Positions 26,676 to 36,866 are shown, counted from the first letter of the stretch. The stretch is 64,000 nucleotides of DNA from Magnetovibrio sp. PR-2 (GCF_036689815.1 NZ_JBAHUR010000001.1:62001-126000); one strand, 5' to 3'. A program made the numbers and translations. Notes: generated by a model not told the origin, from the sequence alone.

Positions 26676-29600
26676 TTAACGTCCTTCCGTCAGAGATTTC
26701 AGCGCCCGGCTGGCCACCGCGATCATGGAGATATCGGTGATGTCTCCGGTCCAGAGTTCGGTGAGCAACTGCTCGGTCCGCTCGATGGCATTTTGGTGTG
26801 CCGTTGACCACGCTTTGATGGCGCGCGCCGGATCGGTAACGTTTTTGGACACATCCAACACATGTGCGGTCAAATTGAGCTGATGGGCAAAGACCTCTTC
26901 GACCAAGGCCGCCACCGCCAATTTTTGCCAGTGGCTTTCGCCCGCGACCTGTTCGCACGCCGCGCGCAGACGGCCCAAGCGGAACTGGGAGCCGACTGCG
27001 AAGTAAAGCTCGGCAACTTTGCAAACGTCCAAATTGCGCTCGATGGCCAATTTGACGATATCGGGCGCGGACGCCAAGTTCACCAGTCCGGCAATGGTCA
27101 TGGACAAATCTTCGGGCGCGCCCCGGTCCAGATACAGCCGGGCGCGGAAGGTTTGGTCTTCGCGGTAATGCTCCGGCAGCACATCGAACAGGCAGTCCGA
27201 TAGCGTCGAAACGCCGTCCACAAAGCGGGCGACGGTCTGTTCCAAGTCTTCCTCGGTAGATCCATTGCGCAAGAACCATACGGTGCCGCGATCCAACAGT
27301 TTGTTCACATCCAACAGCATGGTGGTTTGCACATCCGCGCCAACGACATTGTCCAACGCCTCAATGGGTTTCCACATTTCACGCGCCGAAAACACTTCAC
27401 GGGCAATGATAAAAGCGCGCGCGATTTCCATCGGCTTCATGCCGGTTTTTTCCATCAACTGGCTGACGAACGTTCCGCCCACCCGGTTGACCATGGAATT
27501 CGTCACCCGTGTGGCGACGATTTCACGGCGCAATCGATGCTCACCAATGGCCTCGGCATGCTTTTTTTGCAGCGGTGTGGGGAAATAGCGCAGCAAATCG
27601 CGGTTCAAATAGGGCTCATCGGGCAAGCTTGAAGCCAGCATTTCGTCATAGAGCCAAATTTTCGAATACGACATCAGCACCGAGATTTCAGGCCGGGTCA
27701 AACCCCGCCCGCCCAAGGCGCGCTCGTTGAGGGTTTCGTCGTCGGGCAAGAACTCCACACCGCGGTTCAAGCGGTCGGATTTTTCCAACATGCGCATCAA
27801 ACGCATGTGGTGATCGACCAGATCGAAGCTGCGCGCCGAAACGATAGAGATCGCCTGGGTTTGTTCGTAATTGTCCCACAACACCAAATCGCCGACTTCG
27901 TCGGTCATACGCTCCAACAAGCTGTTGCGTGCTTTGGCCCCCAATTTGTTCTGTGCCACCAAGGTGTCGAGCAAGATCTTGATGTTGACCTCGTGATCCG
28001 AGCAATCCACGCCGGCGGAGTTATCGATGGAATCCGTATTCAAACGGCCCCCACCCAACGCATATTCGACCCGTGCGCGTTGGGTACAGCCAAGATTGGC
28101 ACCTTCGCCGATAACTTTGGCGTTAACGTCTTCGGCGTTGACGCGCAAAGCATCGTTGGTGCGGTCACCTGCATCCAAGTGGCTTTCTGTGCTGGCTTTG
28201 ATATACGTGCCGATGCCGCCGAACCACAACAGGTCTGTTTCCATTTTTAAGATCAGCTTGATCAATTCGTTGGGCGCAAGTTTATCGGCCGTGGTGCCCA
28301 ACATGGTTTTGATTTCTTTGCTCAGCGCAATGGATTTGGCCGAGCGATCAAAAATGCCGCCGCCTTTGGAAAACAGCTTGGTGTCGTAATCCGTCCAGCT
28401 GGAACGCGGCAGATTGAACAGGCGCTTGCGTTCTTTGAACGTCTTGGCCGCATCGGGGTTCGGGTCAATAAATATGTGCAGATGGTTGAAAGCTGCGCGC
28501 AAGCAAATGTGTTCGGACAGCAACATGCCATTGCCAAACACGTCGCCCGACATATCGCCCACACCAATGCAGGTAAAATCCTGGGTTTGGGTGTCGATGT
28601 TCATTTCGCGGAAATGGCGTTTGACCGATTCCCACGCACCGCGCGCGGTGATGCCCATTTTTTTGTGGTCGTACCCAACCGAACCCCCCGACGCAAACGC
28701 ATCGCCCAGCCAAAAGCCGTAGTCCTCGGACACACCGTTGGCAATGTCGGAGAACGTCGCCGTGCCTTTGTCCGCCGCAACCACCAAATACGGATCGTCC
28801 GGGTCGTGGCGGGTGACTTGAAGCGGCGGCAAAACGTTGCCGCTTTCGTCTAAGTTGTCGGTCAAATCCAACAGCCCGCGAATAAAGGTTTTGTAACACT
28901 CAATACCTTCGTCCATGAACGCTTGGCGACCGCCTTCGGTGGGCGGGTTTTTCACCACAAAACCGCCCTTTGAGCCCACCGGAACAATGACCGCGTTTTT
29001 AACCTGTTGGGCTTTGACCAAGCCTAAAATTTCAGTGCGGAAATCTTCGCGCCGGTCCGACCAACGCAACCCACCGCGCGCCACATTGCCAAAGCGCAAA
29101 TGCACGCCTTCGACCCGGGGCGAATAAACGAAGACTTCGAACTTTGGTGTCGGCAGCGGCAATTCGTCCACATCGCGCGACGACAGCTTGAACGACAACC
29201 ATTTTTTCGGATGGTCCTCTTCGTCCAGCTGGAAGAAGTTGGTGCGCAAGGTGGCTTCGACCAGGTTGATGTAACGGCGCAAAATGCGGTCTTGGTCGGC
29301 GCTGGACACGTCTTCCAGCAGCCCCATCATTTTGGTGTGCAGGCGTTTGACTTTGGTGCGTTGCTGCGTGCGGGCTTTGGCATCGGCCGGATCCTCCAAC
29401 AGCGCAAAACGTGCCACGAACATGTCGACAATACCACGGGTAATGGCAGCATTTTCCACCAGCGTGGTAGCCATATACTCTTCGGAGAACGTAATGCCCG
29501 CTTGACGCAAATACTTGGTGTATGCGCGCAGCACCGTGACTTCCCGCCAATCCAGACCGGCCGACAGAATCAAAGCGTTCAGCGCATCGCTTTCCATGTT

Positions 29601-31550
29601 GCCGGCCCACACTTGATCGAAGGCCGCGTGAAAACGCGAACGCACATCGTCGCCCGATCCCATTAACTTGCCGCGCGGTTCCAAACCAAAATCATGAATG
29701 ATGATTTTGTAAGCCGCGCCATCGGGCTGGGCTTTGTAGGGAATCTCTTCCATCACGCGCAGGCCGAGGTTTTCCAAGACCGGCAAAATGTCGGACAGCG
29801 CCACTGGGCCTTTGGGATTGTAAACCTTAAAGCGCAAAGGTGGGCCGGACGGCGCATTGAGTTCGTACAGATACAGACCTAAGCGCTCAAACACATACGT
29901 CAGTTCAATGCGCTTGATGTCATCGATGGCATCGATGGTGGAAAAATTTTCTTCATAGCTGCGGTTGAACGACGTGCGATACGTATCCAACAGGCGCATG
30001 CCCTGCATCTCGCCATATTTTTGGATCAAGGCCCGACCCAAACGATCGCCCCAAGAATGCGCCAATTCGGCGATGTCGGCTTCAATGCGCTTGGTGTCGA
30101 ATTTCGGAATTGCGCCCGGTTTGGTTTTCACCACCACATGCAAACGGGCCAAGGCCTGATCGCCCAAGTGGGCATAGTGCGCAATGGTAGCACCGTCAAA
30201 AGCTTGCTCCAAACGCGTTTGAATTTTTTCGCGTAGATCCGTGCTGTAACGATCGCGCGGCACAAACAACAAGCAGCTCATGAACCGATCAAAATCGTCA
30301 CGCCGCAAAAATAGGGACACCTTTTGACGATCTTGTAGACGCAAAATACCCAGTGCCGTATCCAAAAGCTGGTCGATGTTGATTTGGAACAATTCATCAC
30401 GCGGGAACGTTTCCAAAATATTGAGCAACGTTTTGCCGTTGTGGCTGTTGGCGGGCAGGCCTGCGCGATCGAAGGTGCCTTGGATTTTGCGCTTGAGCAG
30501 TGGAATATCGCGTGCACTGCGATTGTAGGCGGCGGCTGTAAACAAGCCGACAAAAATACGCATGCCGACCACACGGCCTTTGGCATCCAGACGCTTAATG
30601 CCGATAGAATCCATTTGCACCGGACGGTGCACGCGTGATCGCATTTCGGTTTTGGTCACCAACAGCAAATCTTGGCGATTGACGAAGCTGCGCACTTCGG
30701 CGGGCATTTTGGCGAGCTCGCGCAGTTCCTGAAAAACCACGCGCGATTTGTCTTTCAACACGCCCAGGCCGCTACCCTTGGCGATGTTGACTTTGGCTTT
30801 GGTGCCTCTGCCGGAAAATTCGTATTCGCGGTGTCCTAAGAACGTAAAGTTGTCGTCATGCAGCCAGCGCAAGAAATCGCGCACTTCGCTGACCTCTTCG
30901 ATTGGCAGATTGACCGTCAGGGTTTCCAACTCATCGATCAAATCCGCCAGCGCAGTGCGCATGGGCCGCCAGCCTTTGACCGCCAATTCCACGTCGCTCA
31001 ACACGTCACGTAAGGCATTTTCAATTTCTTCATGCATGATCAAGGGCTGTTCGTTGATCTGCAAATGCACGAAGCTTTCGCCCATCACCCCCTTGTCCGC
31101 GCCAAGTATGCCGTGTTCCAGAACTTCTGAAAGCGTGCCCGCCTTGGTGCGGCGCATACGCAACACCGGGTGTATAGCCAGATGAACGCCTAAACCCCGG
31201 CGGTTGATTTCGGCTGTGATACTGTCGACCAGAAACGGCATGTCGTCGGTGATGATTTCAACCACCGTGTGACCAATAGTCCAGCCTTCTTTTTCAATGG
31301 ACGGATTGTATATATTGACGACCACGTCACCGGGCCGTCTTTTTTTCGCGGCTTGCAGATGATGCACGGCCAGCCCACAAATGGCGTCGGCCTCCATACT
31401 TTCCAGGTCGTCTATGGCTAAATGTTGAAAATACTGTGTGGCGAAGTTCTCAAGATTTCCCCGGTCAGACTTCGCGAGGTGTTTACAAGATCCTTTGACG
31501 ACCTTGTCCACCACCTTCATGCGGCGTTTGTGATCAGCATCGAGTGCCAT
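26676..31550 (-). CDS. NAD-dependent glutamate dehydrogenase, large 180-kDa class
   Basis: 1624 aa from ATG 31550, which has AGGAG nine bases upstream; the open frame extends another 36 codons without such a site. It belongs to the giant bacterial NAD-GDH class described in Streptomyces, Pseudomonas and Caulobacter: a long N-terminal ACT-like regulatory region, a helical middle part, and a catalytic core with RGGLRWSDRREDFRTEI, VPVGSKGGFVVK and CIGVGDMSGDVFGNGMLLSE (nucleotide-binding). It deaminates glutamate to 2-oxoglutarate and ammonium, mainly in catabolism. Monocistronic and divergent from a small membrane-protein gene across 188 bp. Confidence 0.97.
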   Translation of the reverse strand: MALDADHKRRMKVVDKVVKGSCKHLAKSDRGNLENFATQYFQHLAIDDLESMEADAICGLAVHHLQAAKKRRPGDVVVNIYNPSIEKEGWTIGHTVVEIITDDMPFLVDSITAEINRRGLGVHLAIHPVLRMRRTKAGTLSEVLEHGILGADKGVMGESFVHLQINEQPLIMHEEIENALRDVLSDVELAVKGWRPMRTALADLIDELETLTVNLPIEEVSEVRDFLRWLHDDNFTFLGHREYEFSGRGTKAKVNIAKGSGLGVLKDKSRVVFQELRELAKMPAEVRSFVNRQDLLLVTKTEMRSRVHRPVQMDSIGIKRLDAKGRVVGMRIFVGLFTAAAYNRSARDIPLLKRKIQGTFDRAGLPANSHNGKTLLNILETFPRDELFQINIDQLLDTALGILRLQDRQKVSLFLRRDDFDRFMSCLLFVPRDRYSTDLREKIQTRLEQAFDGATIAHYAHLGDQALARLHVVVKTKPGAIPKFDTKRIEADIAELAHSWGDRLGRALIQKYGEMQGMRLLDTYRTSFNRSYEENFSTIDAIDDIKRIELTYVFERLGLYLYELNAPSGPPLRFKVYNPKGPVALSDILPVLENLGLRVMEEIPYKAQPDGAAYKIIIHDFGLEPRGKLMGSGDDVRSRFHAAFDQVWAGNMESDALNALILSAGLDWREVTVLRAYTKYLRQAGITFSEEYMATTLVENAAITRGIVDMFVARFALLEDPADAKARTQQRTKVKRLHTKMMGLLEDVSSADQDRILRRYINLVEATLRTNFFQLDEEDHPKKWLSFKLSSRDVDELPLPTPKFEVFVYSPRVEGVHLRFGNVARGGLRWSDRREDFRTEILGLVKAQQVKNAVIVPVGSKGGFVVKNPPTEGGRQAFMDEGIECYKTFIRGLLDLTDNLDESGNVLPPLQVTRHDPDDPYLVVAADKGTATFSDIANGVSEDYGFWLGDAFASGGSVGYDHKKMGITARGAWESVKRHFREMNIDTQTQDFTCIGVGDMSGDVFGNGMLLSEHICLRAAFNHLHIFIDPNPDAAKTFKERKRLFNLPRSSWTDYDTKLFSKGGGIFDRSAKSIALSKEIKTMLGTTADKLAPNELIKLILKMETDLLWFGGIGTYIKASTESHLDAGDRTNDALRVNAEDVNAKVIGEGANLGCTQRARVEYALGGGRLNTDSIDNSAGVDCSDHEVNIKILLDTLVAQNKLGAKARNSLLERMTDEVGDLVLWDNYEQTQAISIVSARSFDLVDHHMRLMRMLEKSDRLNRGVEFLPDDETLNERALGGRGLTRPEISVLMSYSKIWLYDEMLASSLPDEPYLNRDLLRYFPTPLQKKHAEAIGEHRLRREIVATRVTNSMVNRVGGTFVSQLMEKTGMKPMEIARAFIIAREVFSAREMWKPIEALDNVVGADVQTTMLLDVNKLLDRGTVWFLRNGSTEEDLEQTVARFVDGVSTLSDCLFDVLPEHYREDQTFRARLYLDRGAPEDLSMTIAGLVNLASAPDIVKLAIERNLDVCKVAELYFAVGSQFRLGRLRAACEQVAGESHWQKLAVAALVEEVFAHQLNLTAHVLDVSKNVTDPARAIKAWSTAHQNAIERTEQLLTELWTGDITDISMIAVASRALKSLTEGR

Positions 31551-31738
31551 TGGCCCATTCTCCTGCCCTGCGCCTGGATCCCTCATTCTTTTACAACTAG
31601 TGCACATCCTAGAAATTACAAAAGAAATTACGGGTTCGTTGGTGGCGCCATCCCTCATATTGACCAGACTATGGTGGTGTGAGACTCTTTAAGGGCGCGT
31701 TAAGACGCACCAGTGCTTTTGAGGAGAAGTCGTTCGTT

Positions 31739-32038
31739 ATGAGCCAAGATATCATCAGCCCGGACAGCGCCGCCGACACGGCCGTTGAGGCCCGTATGGC
31801 CCAGCCGTGGAACCATCACCCGATCAACATCCGTTTTTCGGTCCCGTTTGTCGGGTCGCGCTTTTATTTCACCCTGGTCGCCGGACGTGAACGCCGGACC
31901 CACGAGCGCCGACATGAAGATCGCACTGATCACCCGCTGCTCACCTGGGGGAATGCCTTTTTTGCCATGGGCTTAACCACAATTGCCATGCTTGCTGCGT
32001 TGGTCACGTTTATCGCTCAGAGCTCAATCATTGAATAA
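31739..32038 (+). CDS. Conserved-looking small membrane protein, function unknown
   Basis: 99 aa from ATG 31739, with GAGGAG 12 bases upstream; in-frame codons back to 31679 look non-coding. The first half is soluble, with an Arg/His/Glu-rich stretch (AGRERRTHERRHEDRTDHP); a single transmembrane helix (about residues 73-95, WGNAFFAMGLTTIAMLAALVTFIAQ) ends the protein. No family is recognised. Divergent from the glutamate dehydrogenase gene; the next feature downstream is tRNA-Gly on the other strand. Confidence 0.7.
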   Translation: MSQDIISPDSAADTAVEARMAQPWNHHPINIRFSVPFVGSRFYFTLVAGRERRTHERRHEDRTDHPLLTWGNAFFAMGLTTIAMLAALVTFIAQSSIIE

Positions 32039-32060
32039 ACGAAACACAGAATGCGGGCAC

Positions 32061-32084
32061 AAAAAAACCAGGCTCCTGCCCGGT
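32061..32084 (-). terminator. Intrinsic terminator of tRNA-Gly
   Basis: On the minus strand, stem ACCGGGC/GCCTGGT (one G-T pair) with loop AGGA, followed by seven T; located about 25 bases after the tRNA 3' end. Confidence 0.8.
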
Positions 32085-32108
32085 CTCTTTTGCACACATT
32101 CGGAAAGA

Positions 32109-32183
32109 TGGAGCGGGTGATGAGATTCGAACTCACGACCTAAACCTTGGCAAGGTTTCGCTCTACCCCTGAGCTACACCCGC
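32109..32183 (-). tRNA. tRNA-Gly(GCC)
   Basis: 75 nt including encoded CCA. Acceptor stem GCGGGTG/CACCCGC, D-arm GCTCAGGGGTAGAGC, anticodon stem AAACC/GGTTT around loop TTGCCAA (anticodon GCC), T-arm with GTTCGAATC. Confidence 0.97.
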
Positions 32184-32305
32184 GCACCGCCTTCCGAAAG
32201 GCGAGGCGGATAATACCCAGCCACTCAGCCTTTGCAAGCCCTCTTTTCACTTTTTTTCGGAAAAATGACAATTCATCCCTCCCCACACCTAAGGCCAAGC
32301 AATTC

Positions 32306-32824
32306 ATGACGCAAATCACGCCATCAACCTCTGACGAGCTTCTGCAAGTCCTCACAAACCTAGGCATTGCCCACCTCACCCACGAACACGAGGCGCTCAT
32401 GACGGTGGAGCAAAGTCAGGCGCTGCGGGGCTCGATCCCCGGTCTGCATTCCAAAAACCTATTTTTGAAAAACAAAAAGGGAGCGTTGTGGCTGATTGTC
32501 GCTGAAGAACAACAAGACATACAACTAAACCCGTTGCGCAAACACCTCAAAGCCGGAAACTGGTCGTTCGCCAATGCAGATTTGTTGATGCAGCATTTGG
32601 GTGTCACACCCGGATCCGTCACACCGTTTGGCACCATCAACGACACCGATCTTCAAGTGCACGTGATTTTGGACGAGACCTTGGCAAAGGCCGATAAGGT
32701 CAATTTCCATCCACTGATCAACACCCGTTCCACGACACTATCCGGTCCTGATTTATTACGTTTTTTCGATCACACGGGCCACAAACCGCTGGTTTTGAAC
32801 TTTGACACGATCAATTGTGCCTAA
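32306..32824 (+). CDS. ProX/YbaK-type prolyl-tRNA deacylase
   Basis: 172 aa from ATG 32306; the frame continues upstream into the tRNA-Gly gene and must not be used. The protein has the YbaK/ProRS-editing fold: a TVEQSQALRGSIPGLHSKNLFLKNKKGALWL segment is the hallmark of the ProX/PrdX group, and GVTPGSVTPFG matches its conserved loop. Members hydrolyse Ala-tRNA(Pro) formed by prolyl-tRNA synthetases lacking an editing domain. It is located alone between tRNA-Gly and the thioredoxin gene. Confidence 0.9.
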   Translation: MTQITPSTSDELLQVLTNLGIAHLTHEHEALMTVEQSQALRGSIPGLHSKNLFLKNKKGALWLIVAEEQQDIQLNPLRKHLKAGNWSFANADLLMQHLGVTPGSVTPFGTINDTDLQVHVILDETLAKADKVNFHPLINTRSTTLSGPDLLRFFDHTGHKPLVLNFDTINCA

Positions 32825-32914
32825 TTTCTGAAAAAATGCCGCACAGAGCTTGCGATTTGACGGTTTTCCCGCCATTTATGGGTCACCTTTGACCCCCAAA
32901 CAGCGAGACGCACC

Positions 32915-33901
32915 ATGAGCGATCTGATCCTTGATCAAAATGCGCCCGAGCCGCAAAACGAAGCCGCAGCCAAACCCGCTTTGGATTTAGGCCCGGGTCA
33001 GCCCGCGTCTCTGCAAGCTGTGAACCCAGCTGATTTAATCAAAGACACCGATACCCAAAATTTTGCGCGCGATGTCATCGAAGCATCCGCCGTGACCCCG
33101 GTGATCGTCGATTTCTGGGCACCGTGGTGTGGACCTTGCAAAACTTTGGGCCCGATGCTCGAAAAAATGGTCAAACGCGCGGGCGGTTTGGTGAAGATGG
33201 TTAAAATCAATGTTGATGAAAACCAAGGCCTGGCCGGACAGCTTCGCGTTCAGTCCGTACCCACCGTTTTTGCCTTTAAAGACGGTCAACCAGTCGACGC
33301 TTTTGCCGGTGCCCTGCCTGAAAGCCAAATCAAAGCGTTTATCGATAAATTGTTGGGCGACGCCAAATCGCCGGTGGACGATTTAATGGAGCAGGCCCAA
33401 GACGCGCTGAAATCCGGCGACGGTCTCACCGCCGAACAGCTTTATACGGGGGTCTTGAGCCAAGACCCAACTATGATCCCTGCGTTCGCTGGAATTTTGC
33501 GGGCCATCGCCCTTCAAGGTGACGTTGACCGCGCCCGTGATATGTTGGACGCACTGGATGCCAAAACCTTGGCAAGCTCTGATGTTCAACAAGCGATTTC
33601 CGCGCTGGATTTGGCAGAAGAGTCCCAAAACACAGACAGTGCGGCCACGGCTGAACTGGAACAACGCGTCGCTGACAATCCCAAAGATTTGGATGCGCGC
33701 TTTGAGTTGGCCCAAGCCCAATTCGCCGCAGGCCAGACCGAGCCCGCCATCGACAATCTGTTAGAGATCGTGTCCATAGACCGCGCTTGGAACGAAGAAG
33801 CCGGGCGCAAGCAGCTTTTGAAAATTTTCGACACTATCGGGGCCATGGACCCGGTGACGGTGGACGCCCGCAAACGCCTGTCTGCCATTTTGTTCTCTTA
33901 A
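32915..33901 (+). CDS. Thioredoxin-TPR fusion protein (CnoX/YbbN family)
   Basis: 328 aa. An N-terminal tail of about 50 residues precedes a thioredoxin domain with an intact active site, WAPWCGPCK (Cys72 and Cys75). A helical C-terminal half with TPR-like repeats follows (EQLYTGVLSQDPTMIPAFAGILRAI, PKDLDARFELAQAQFAAG). This is the architecture of CnoX/YbbN, a chaperedoxin that protects clients from oxidation and hands them to GroEL. The complete CXXC suggests redox activity, unlike E. coli YbbN. First of a tight run with the LON, Trm112 and DUF971 genes. Confidence 0.9.
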   Translation: MSDLILDQNAPEPQNEAAAKPALDLGPGQPASLQAVNPADLIKDTDTQNFARDVIEASAVTPVIVDFWAPWCGPCKTLGPMLEKMVKRAGGLVKMVKINVDENQGLAGQLRVQSVPTVFAFKDGQPVDAFAGALPESQIKAFIDKLLGDAKSPVDDLMEQAQDALKSGDGLTAEQLYTGVLSQDPTMIPAFAGILRAIALQGDVDRARDMLDALDAKTLASSDVQQAISALDLAEESQNTDSAATAELEQRVADNPKDLDARFELAQAQFAAGQTEPAIDNLLEIVSIDRAWNEEAGRKQLLKIFDTIGAMDPVTVDARKRLSAILFS

Positions 33902-33917
33902 CACACGAAAGCGATTT

Positions 33918-34586
33918 ATGGTCAGCTCCCGCATCCCTTTCGACCTGCCCCGCCGCCTGCCGATCTTTCCTTTGAGCGGTGCGGTGTTGATGCCGTTCGG
34001 CCATTTGCCGCTGCAAATTTTTGAGCCCCGTTACATCCACATGATTGACGACGCCTTGGGCCAAGGGCGCACCATCGGCATGATCCAACCGCGCAAAACC
34101 CAGGGCGACCCCGTCCCCGATGACGCCGCGCTATACGATATTGGCACGGTCGGGCGCATTATTCAGTTTTCCGACACAGGCGATGGCCGTTACATCATCA
34201 CCCTAGAAGGCCTCATGCGCTTTCGCATCGAAGGTCTGCATGCGCCGGAACCCCGGAGCGGCTATCGCACGGTGGATGCGCTCTACGGCGGGTTTGAACA
34301 GGACTTAAGCCCCATTGAAAACGACGACGGGCCGGGACGTGATCGTTTGTTGGAACTCACCCGCACCTATTTCGGCGACAATGAAATCGAAGCCGATTGG
34401 GACGCCGTTTCGACGGCTCCCTACGAAGCTTTGGTGGCTTCGCTGTCCATGACGTGCCCATTTGCACCCGAAGAAAAGCAAGCCCTGTTGGAATGCCCAG
34501 ATCAAGAAGACCGCGCCGCCATGCTGATTTCTTTGTTTGAAATGAGTTCCGATGGCGCGCATGATCAACCCATGCTCAAGCATTAA
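33918..34586 (+). CDS. LON substrate-binding domain protein
   Basis: 222 aa containing only the N-terminal LON/PUA-like domain of Lon protease: [53 protein letters not shown]. There is no AAA or protease domain. Stand-alone LON-domain proteins are common in alphaproteobacteria, and their function is unsettled; an adaptor or substrate-binding role is inferred from Lon. Begins 16 bp after the CnoX-like gene and 17 bp before the Trm112-like gene. Confidence 0.92.
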   Translation: MVSSRIPFDLPRRLPIFPLSGAVLMPFGHLPLQIFEPRYIHMIDDALGQGRTIGMIQPRKTQGDPVPDDAALYDIGTVGRIIQFSDTGDGRYIITLEGLMRFRIEGLHAPEPRSGYRTVDALYGGFEQDLSPIENDDGPGRDRLLELTRTYFGDNEIEADWDAVSTAPYEALVASLSMTCPFAPEEKQALLECPDQEDRAAMLISLFEMSSDGAHDQPMLKH

Positions 34587-34603
34587 CCGGAATAGATACC
34601 CCC

Positions 34604-34789
34604 ATGACCGATGACGTACCCCACAATGTGGACCGCAAACTTTTGGAAATCTTGGTATGCCCGCTGACCAAAGGGCCGCTGAAGTTTGATTCTGAAACCC
34701 AAGAATTGATCAGTGAACAAGCGGGTCTGGCCTACCCCATTCGCGATGGAATCCCCATTATGCTTGAAAGTGAAGCGCGCGCGCTCTAA
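34604..34789 (+). CDS. Trm112-family small protein (UPF0434/YcaR)
   Basis: 61 aa. Begins with [15 protein letters not shown] and ends [17 protein letters not shown], the two conserved blocks of the Trm112/YcaR family. Only one Cys of the eukaryotic zinc site is left, as is usual in alphaproteobacterial members. Eukaryotic Trm112 activates methyltransferases; the bacterial role is not established. Part of the LON-Trm112-DUF971 run. Confidence 0.93.
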   Translation: MTDDVPHNVDRKLLEILVCPLTKGPLKFDSETQELISEQAGLAYPIRDGIPIMLESEARAL

Positions 34790-34833
34790 GTCTAACAGCA
34801 ATTTCTAATATAGCGCCCCTAAAAGGACTGAAG

Positions 34834-35217
34834 ATGATCGAAGCCAACCGCCAATTCGGCCAACTGCACACGCCCACAGAGATCCGCAACAACAAAGAAA
34901 CCAACGCCCTAGAGGTGGATTTTTCCGACGGCACGTCGTTTTCCATTCCCGCCGAGTTGCTGCGCGTGGAGAGCCCGTCCGCCGAAGTCCAAGGCCACAG
35001 CCCCGAACAAAAGACCCTGGTGGCCGGCCGCAAACACGTCACCATCATGAAAATCGACATGGTCGGCAATTACGCCGTTTCGCTGAAATTTGACGATCTG
35101 CACGACAGCGGCATCTACACTTGGGATTTCCTCCACAACATGGGCGAAAACCAAGACCAAATTTGGGGCGATTATTTAAAAGCCATTGAGGCCGCAGGCT
35201 TAAGCCGCGAACCCTAA
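34834..35217 (+). CDS. DUF971 domain protein (gamma-butyrobetaine hydroxylase N-terminal-like)
   Basis: 127 aa. The DUF971 fold is recognised from EIRNNKETNALEVDFSDGTSFSIPAELLRVESPSAEVQGH and GNYAVSLKFDDLHDSGIYTWDFL. Relatives include Fe-S cluster-related proteins and the N-terminal domain of carnitine-biosynthesis hydroxylases, but this stand-alone form has no assigned reaction. Last gene of the run. Its stop is two bases from the stop of the convergent UbiH-type gene. Confidence 0.9.
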   Translation: MIEANRQFGQLHTPTEIRNNKETNALEVDFSDGTSFSIPAELLRVESPSAEVQGHSPEQKTLVAGRKHVTIMKIDMVGNYAVSLKFDDLHDSGIYTWDFLHNMGENQDQIWGDYLKAIEAAGLSREP

Positions 35218-35219
35218 GT

Positions 35220-36494
35220 CTAAAGCGGTTCGCGCCGCATCAGGCGCGGCAGTTCGCCCACGGTGCCCATGGCGTGCTTCATGAAGAAACGTTTGAGGTC
35301 CGGCATTTCATTGACCGCCGCCATGCCCAAATCGCGGGCCAGCTGCACCGGTTCAATGTCGTTGGAGAACAGCTTCACCAGCGCATCGGTCACGCCCAGC
35401 ATCAAGTTGTTGTCGAAACGGCGCCAGCGCTCGTAATTTTCCAGAGCCTGAGCACCGCCAATATCCTGGCCCGCGCGCCGGGCTTCGACCAGAACTTCCG
35501 CCAACGCCGCCACATCGCGCAATCCCATGTTAAGACCTTGGCCCGCAATCGGGTGCATGCCGTGCGCGCTGTCTGCCACCAAAGCCAAACGCTCGGCGGT
35601 GTAACTTTGGGCAAATTGCAAGGAAAACGGATAGGCGAATTTGGGGCCGATGACTTCGATCTCGCCCAAAAAGTCGCCAAAGCGCACTTCCAACTCTTCT
35701 AAGAAGTCTTCGTCGTTCAGCTCCATAATGATGGGCCAGATGTCTTCGCGTTCGGTCCACACGATGGACGAGCGGCACATGGGTTTTTCTGTACTGCCCG
35801 GTAGCGGCAAGATGGCAAACGGACCGGTCGGCAGAAAGTGTTCTTGCGCACAGAAATTGTGTGGGCGTTCGTGTTCGACCGTGCAAACGATCCCGGCCTG
35901 ATGATAGCTCCATTTGGTGAGCTGGATGCCTGCGGCTTCGCGGGTGGGAGAAACCCGGCCTTCGCATGCGACGACCAGGCGCGCCTGTACCTCTGTCCCG
36001 TCTTGTAACACAGCGTGTACACCATCCGCTGAACGCTCCAGCGTTTCCACCATGTTGGGCGCGAAGTACGTGAGGTTTTCGGTCTTGGGCACCAATACGT
36101 TCAAGGCCTTGCGGATGGAGCGGTTTTCCACCATGTAGCCGAACGGGTCGGGCTTTTCATCGCCACCTGCATCCACCAGTTCTTCATGGTCATAGTGCAA
36201 AAACAGCGGCGAATGACCGTCGGAAATGCGGATGTCTTTCATCGGCGCCGTTTCGTGCGCGATCACATCCCAAATGCCCACACCTTCCAAGACGCGCTGG
36301 GACGACAAGGCAATGGCAGAGGCCCGGCCGTCAAACCCCCGGTCGGTCCAACCGGCCATGTCTTCTTTGTCGATGGTGGCAACGCTGAAGCCAGCTTGGG
36401 CCAAAGCCAAAGACAACGTGCCGCCCGCCAAGCCGCCGCCGATCACCAAAATATCGACGGTGTTGACAGATGTGGATGTATCGGTAGACGCCAT
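35220..36494 (-). CDS. UbiH/UbiF/VisC/COQ6-family FAD monooxygenase
   Basis: 424 aa. FAD-binding GGGLAGGTLSLALAQAG at the N-terminus, RSIRKALN in the middle and the ribose-binding DSAHGMHPIAGQGLNMGLRD near residue 300 place it in the ubiquinone-hydroxylase family of flavin monooxygenases. Members hydroxylate the quinone ring on the cytoplasmic face of the inner membrane. Alphaproteobacteria combine UbiH, UbiF, UbiL and UbiM types with different ring positions, and the exact type cannot be told by eye. Monocistronic, with the long structured region upstream. Confidence 0.88.
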   Translation of the reverse strand: MASTDTSTSVNTVDILVIGGGLAGGTLSLALAQAGFSVATIDKEDMAGWTDRGFDGRASAIALSSQRVLEGVGIWDVIAHETAPMKDIRISDGHSPLFLHYDHEELVDAGGDEKPDPFGYMVENRSIRKALNVLVPKTENLTYFAPNMVETLERSADGVHAVLQDGTEVQARLVVACEGRVSPTREAAGIQLTKWSYHQAGIVCTVEHERPHNFCAQEHFLPTGPFAILPLPGSTEKPMCRSSIVWTEREDIWPIIMELNDEDFLEELEVRFGDFLGEIEVIGPKFAYPFSLQFAQSYTAERLALVADSAHGMHPIAGQGLNMGLRDVAALAEVLVEARRAGQDIGGAQALENYERWRRFDNNLMLGVTDALVKLFSNDIEPVQLARDLGMAAVNEMPDLKRFFMKHAMGTVGELPRLMRREPL

Positions 36495-36724
36495 GGCAAA
36501 GGTCCCTTAAACGCGGGTTGATTTTTTCGGCTCACAGCATCGGCTTCCCGAACTCATTTGTCCAGCCTTGATGCGCTTTTGAGCGCTTCTGTGCATAATT
36601 AATATGCAGAAAAATTAACCTGTATAAAATATAGGCAATAGAAGGGTCCTTATGGATAGCACACTAACCATAAGGATGCCCCTAAGCCATTGAAAGAACA
36701 ACAAGTGTGTGGATCTCTCCGAAC

Positions 36725-36739
36725 TGGCACGAAGATTGA
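36725..36739 (+). promoter_or_regulatory. Sigma-54-like element, distal, upstream of amtB
   Basis: TGGCACGAAGATTGA matches TGGCACG-N4-TTG; the -12 GC is GA, the same deviation as in the proximal element. It lies 417 bases before the amtB ATG. It would start transcription near 36750, ahead of the 36867 hairpin. Confidence 0.4.
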
Positions 36740-36866
36740 AAAGAACAATTTGCACATCGTTTTTTCGTTCGCTTTTTCTGTTACCCAAAATTGGATGAAG
36801 AGATCGATAAGTTTGGACGGGGCGCCCACAGCATCTGATTCCCCAACCACCCCGTTCAGACACAGA

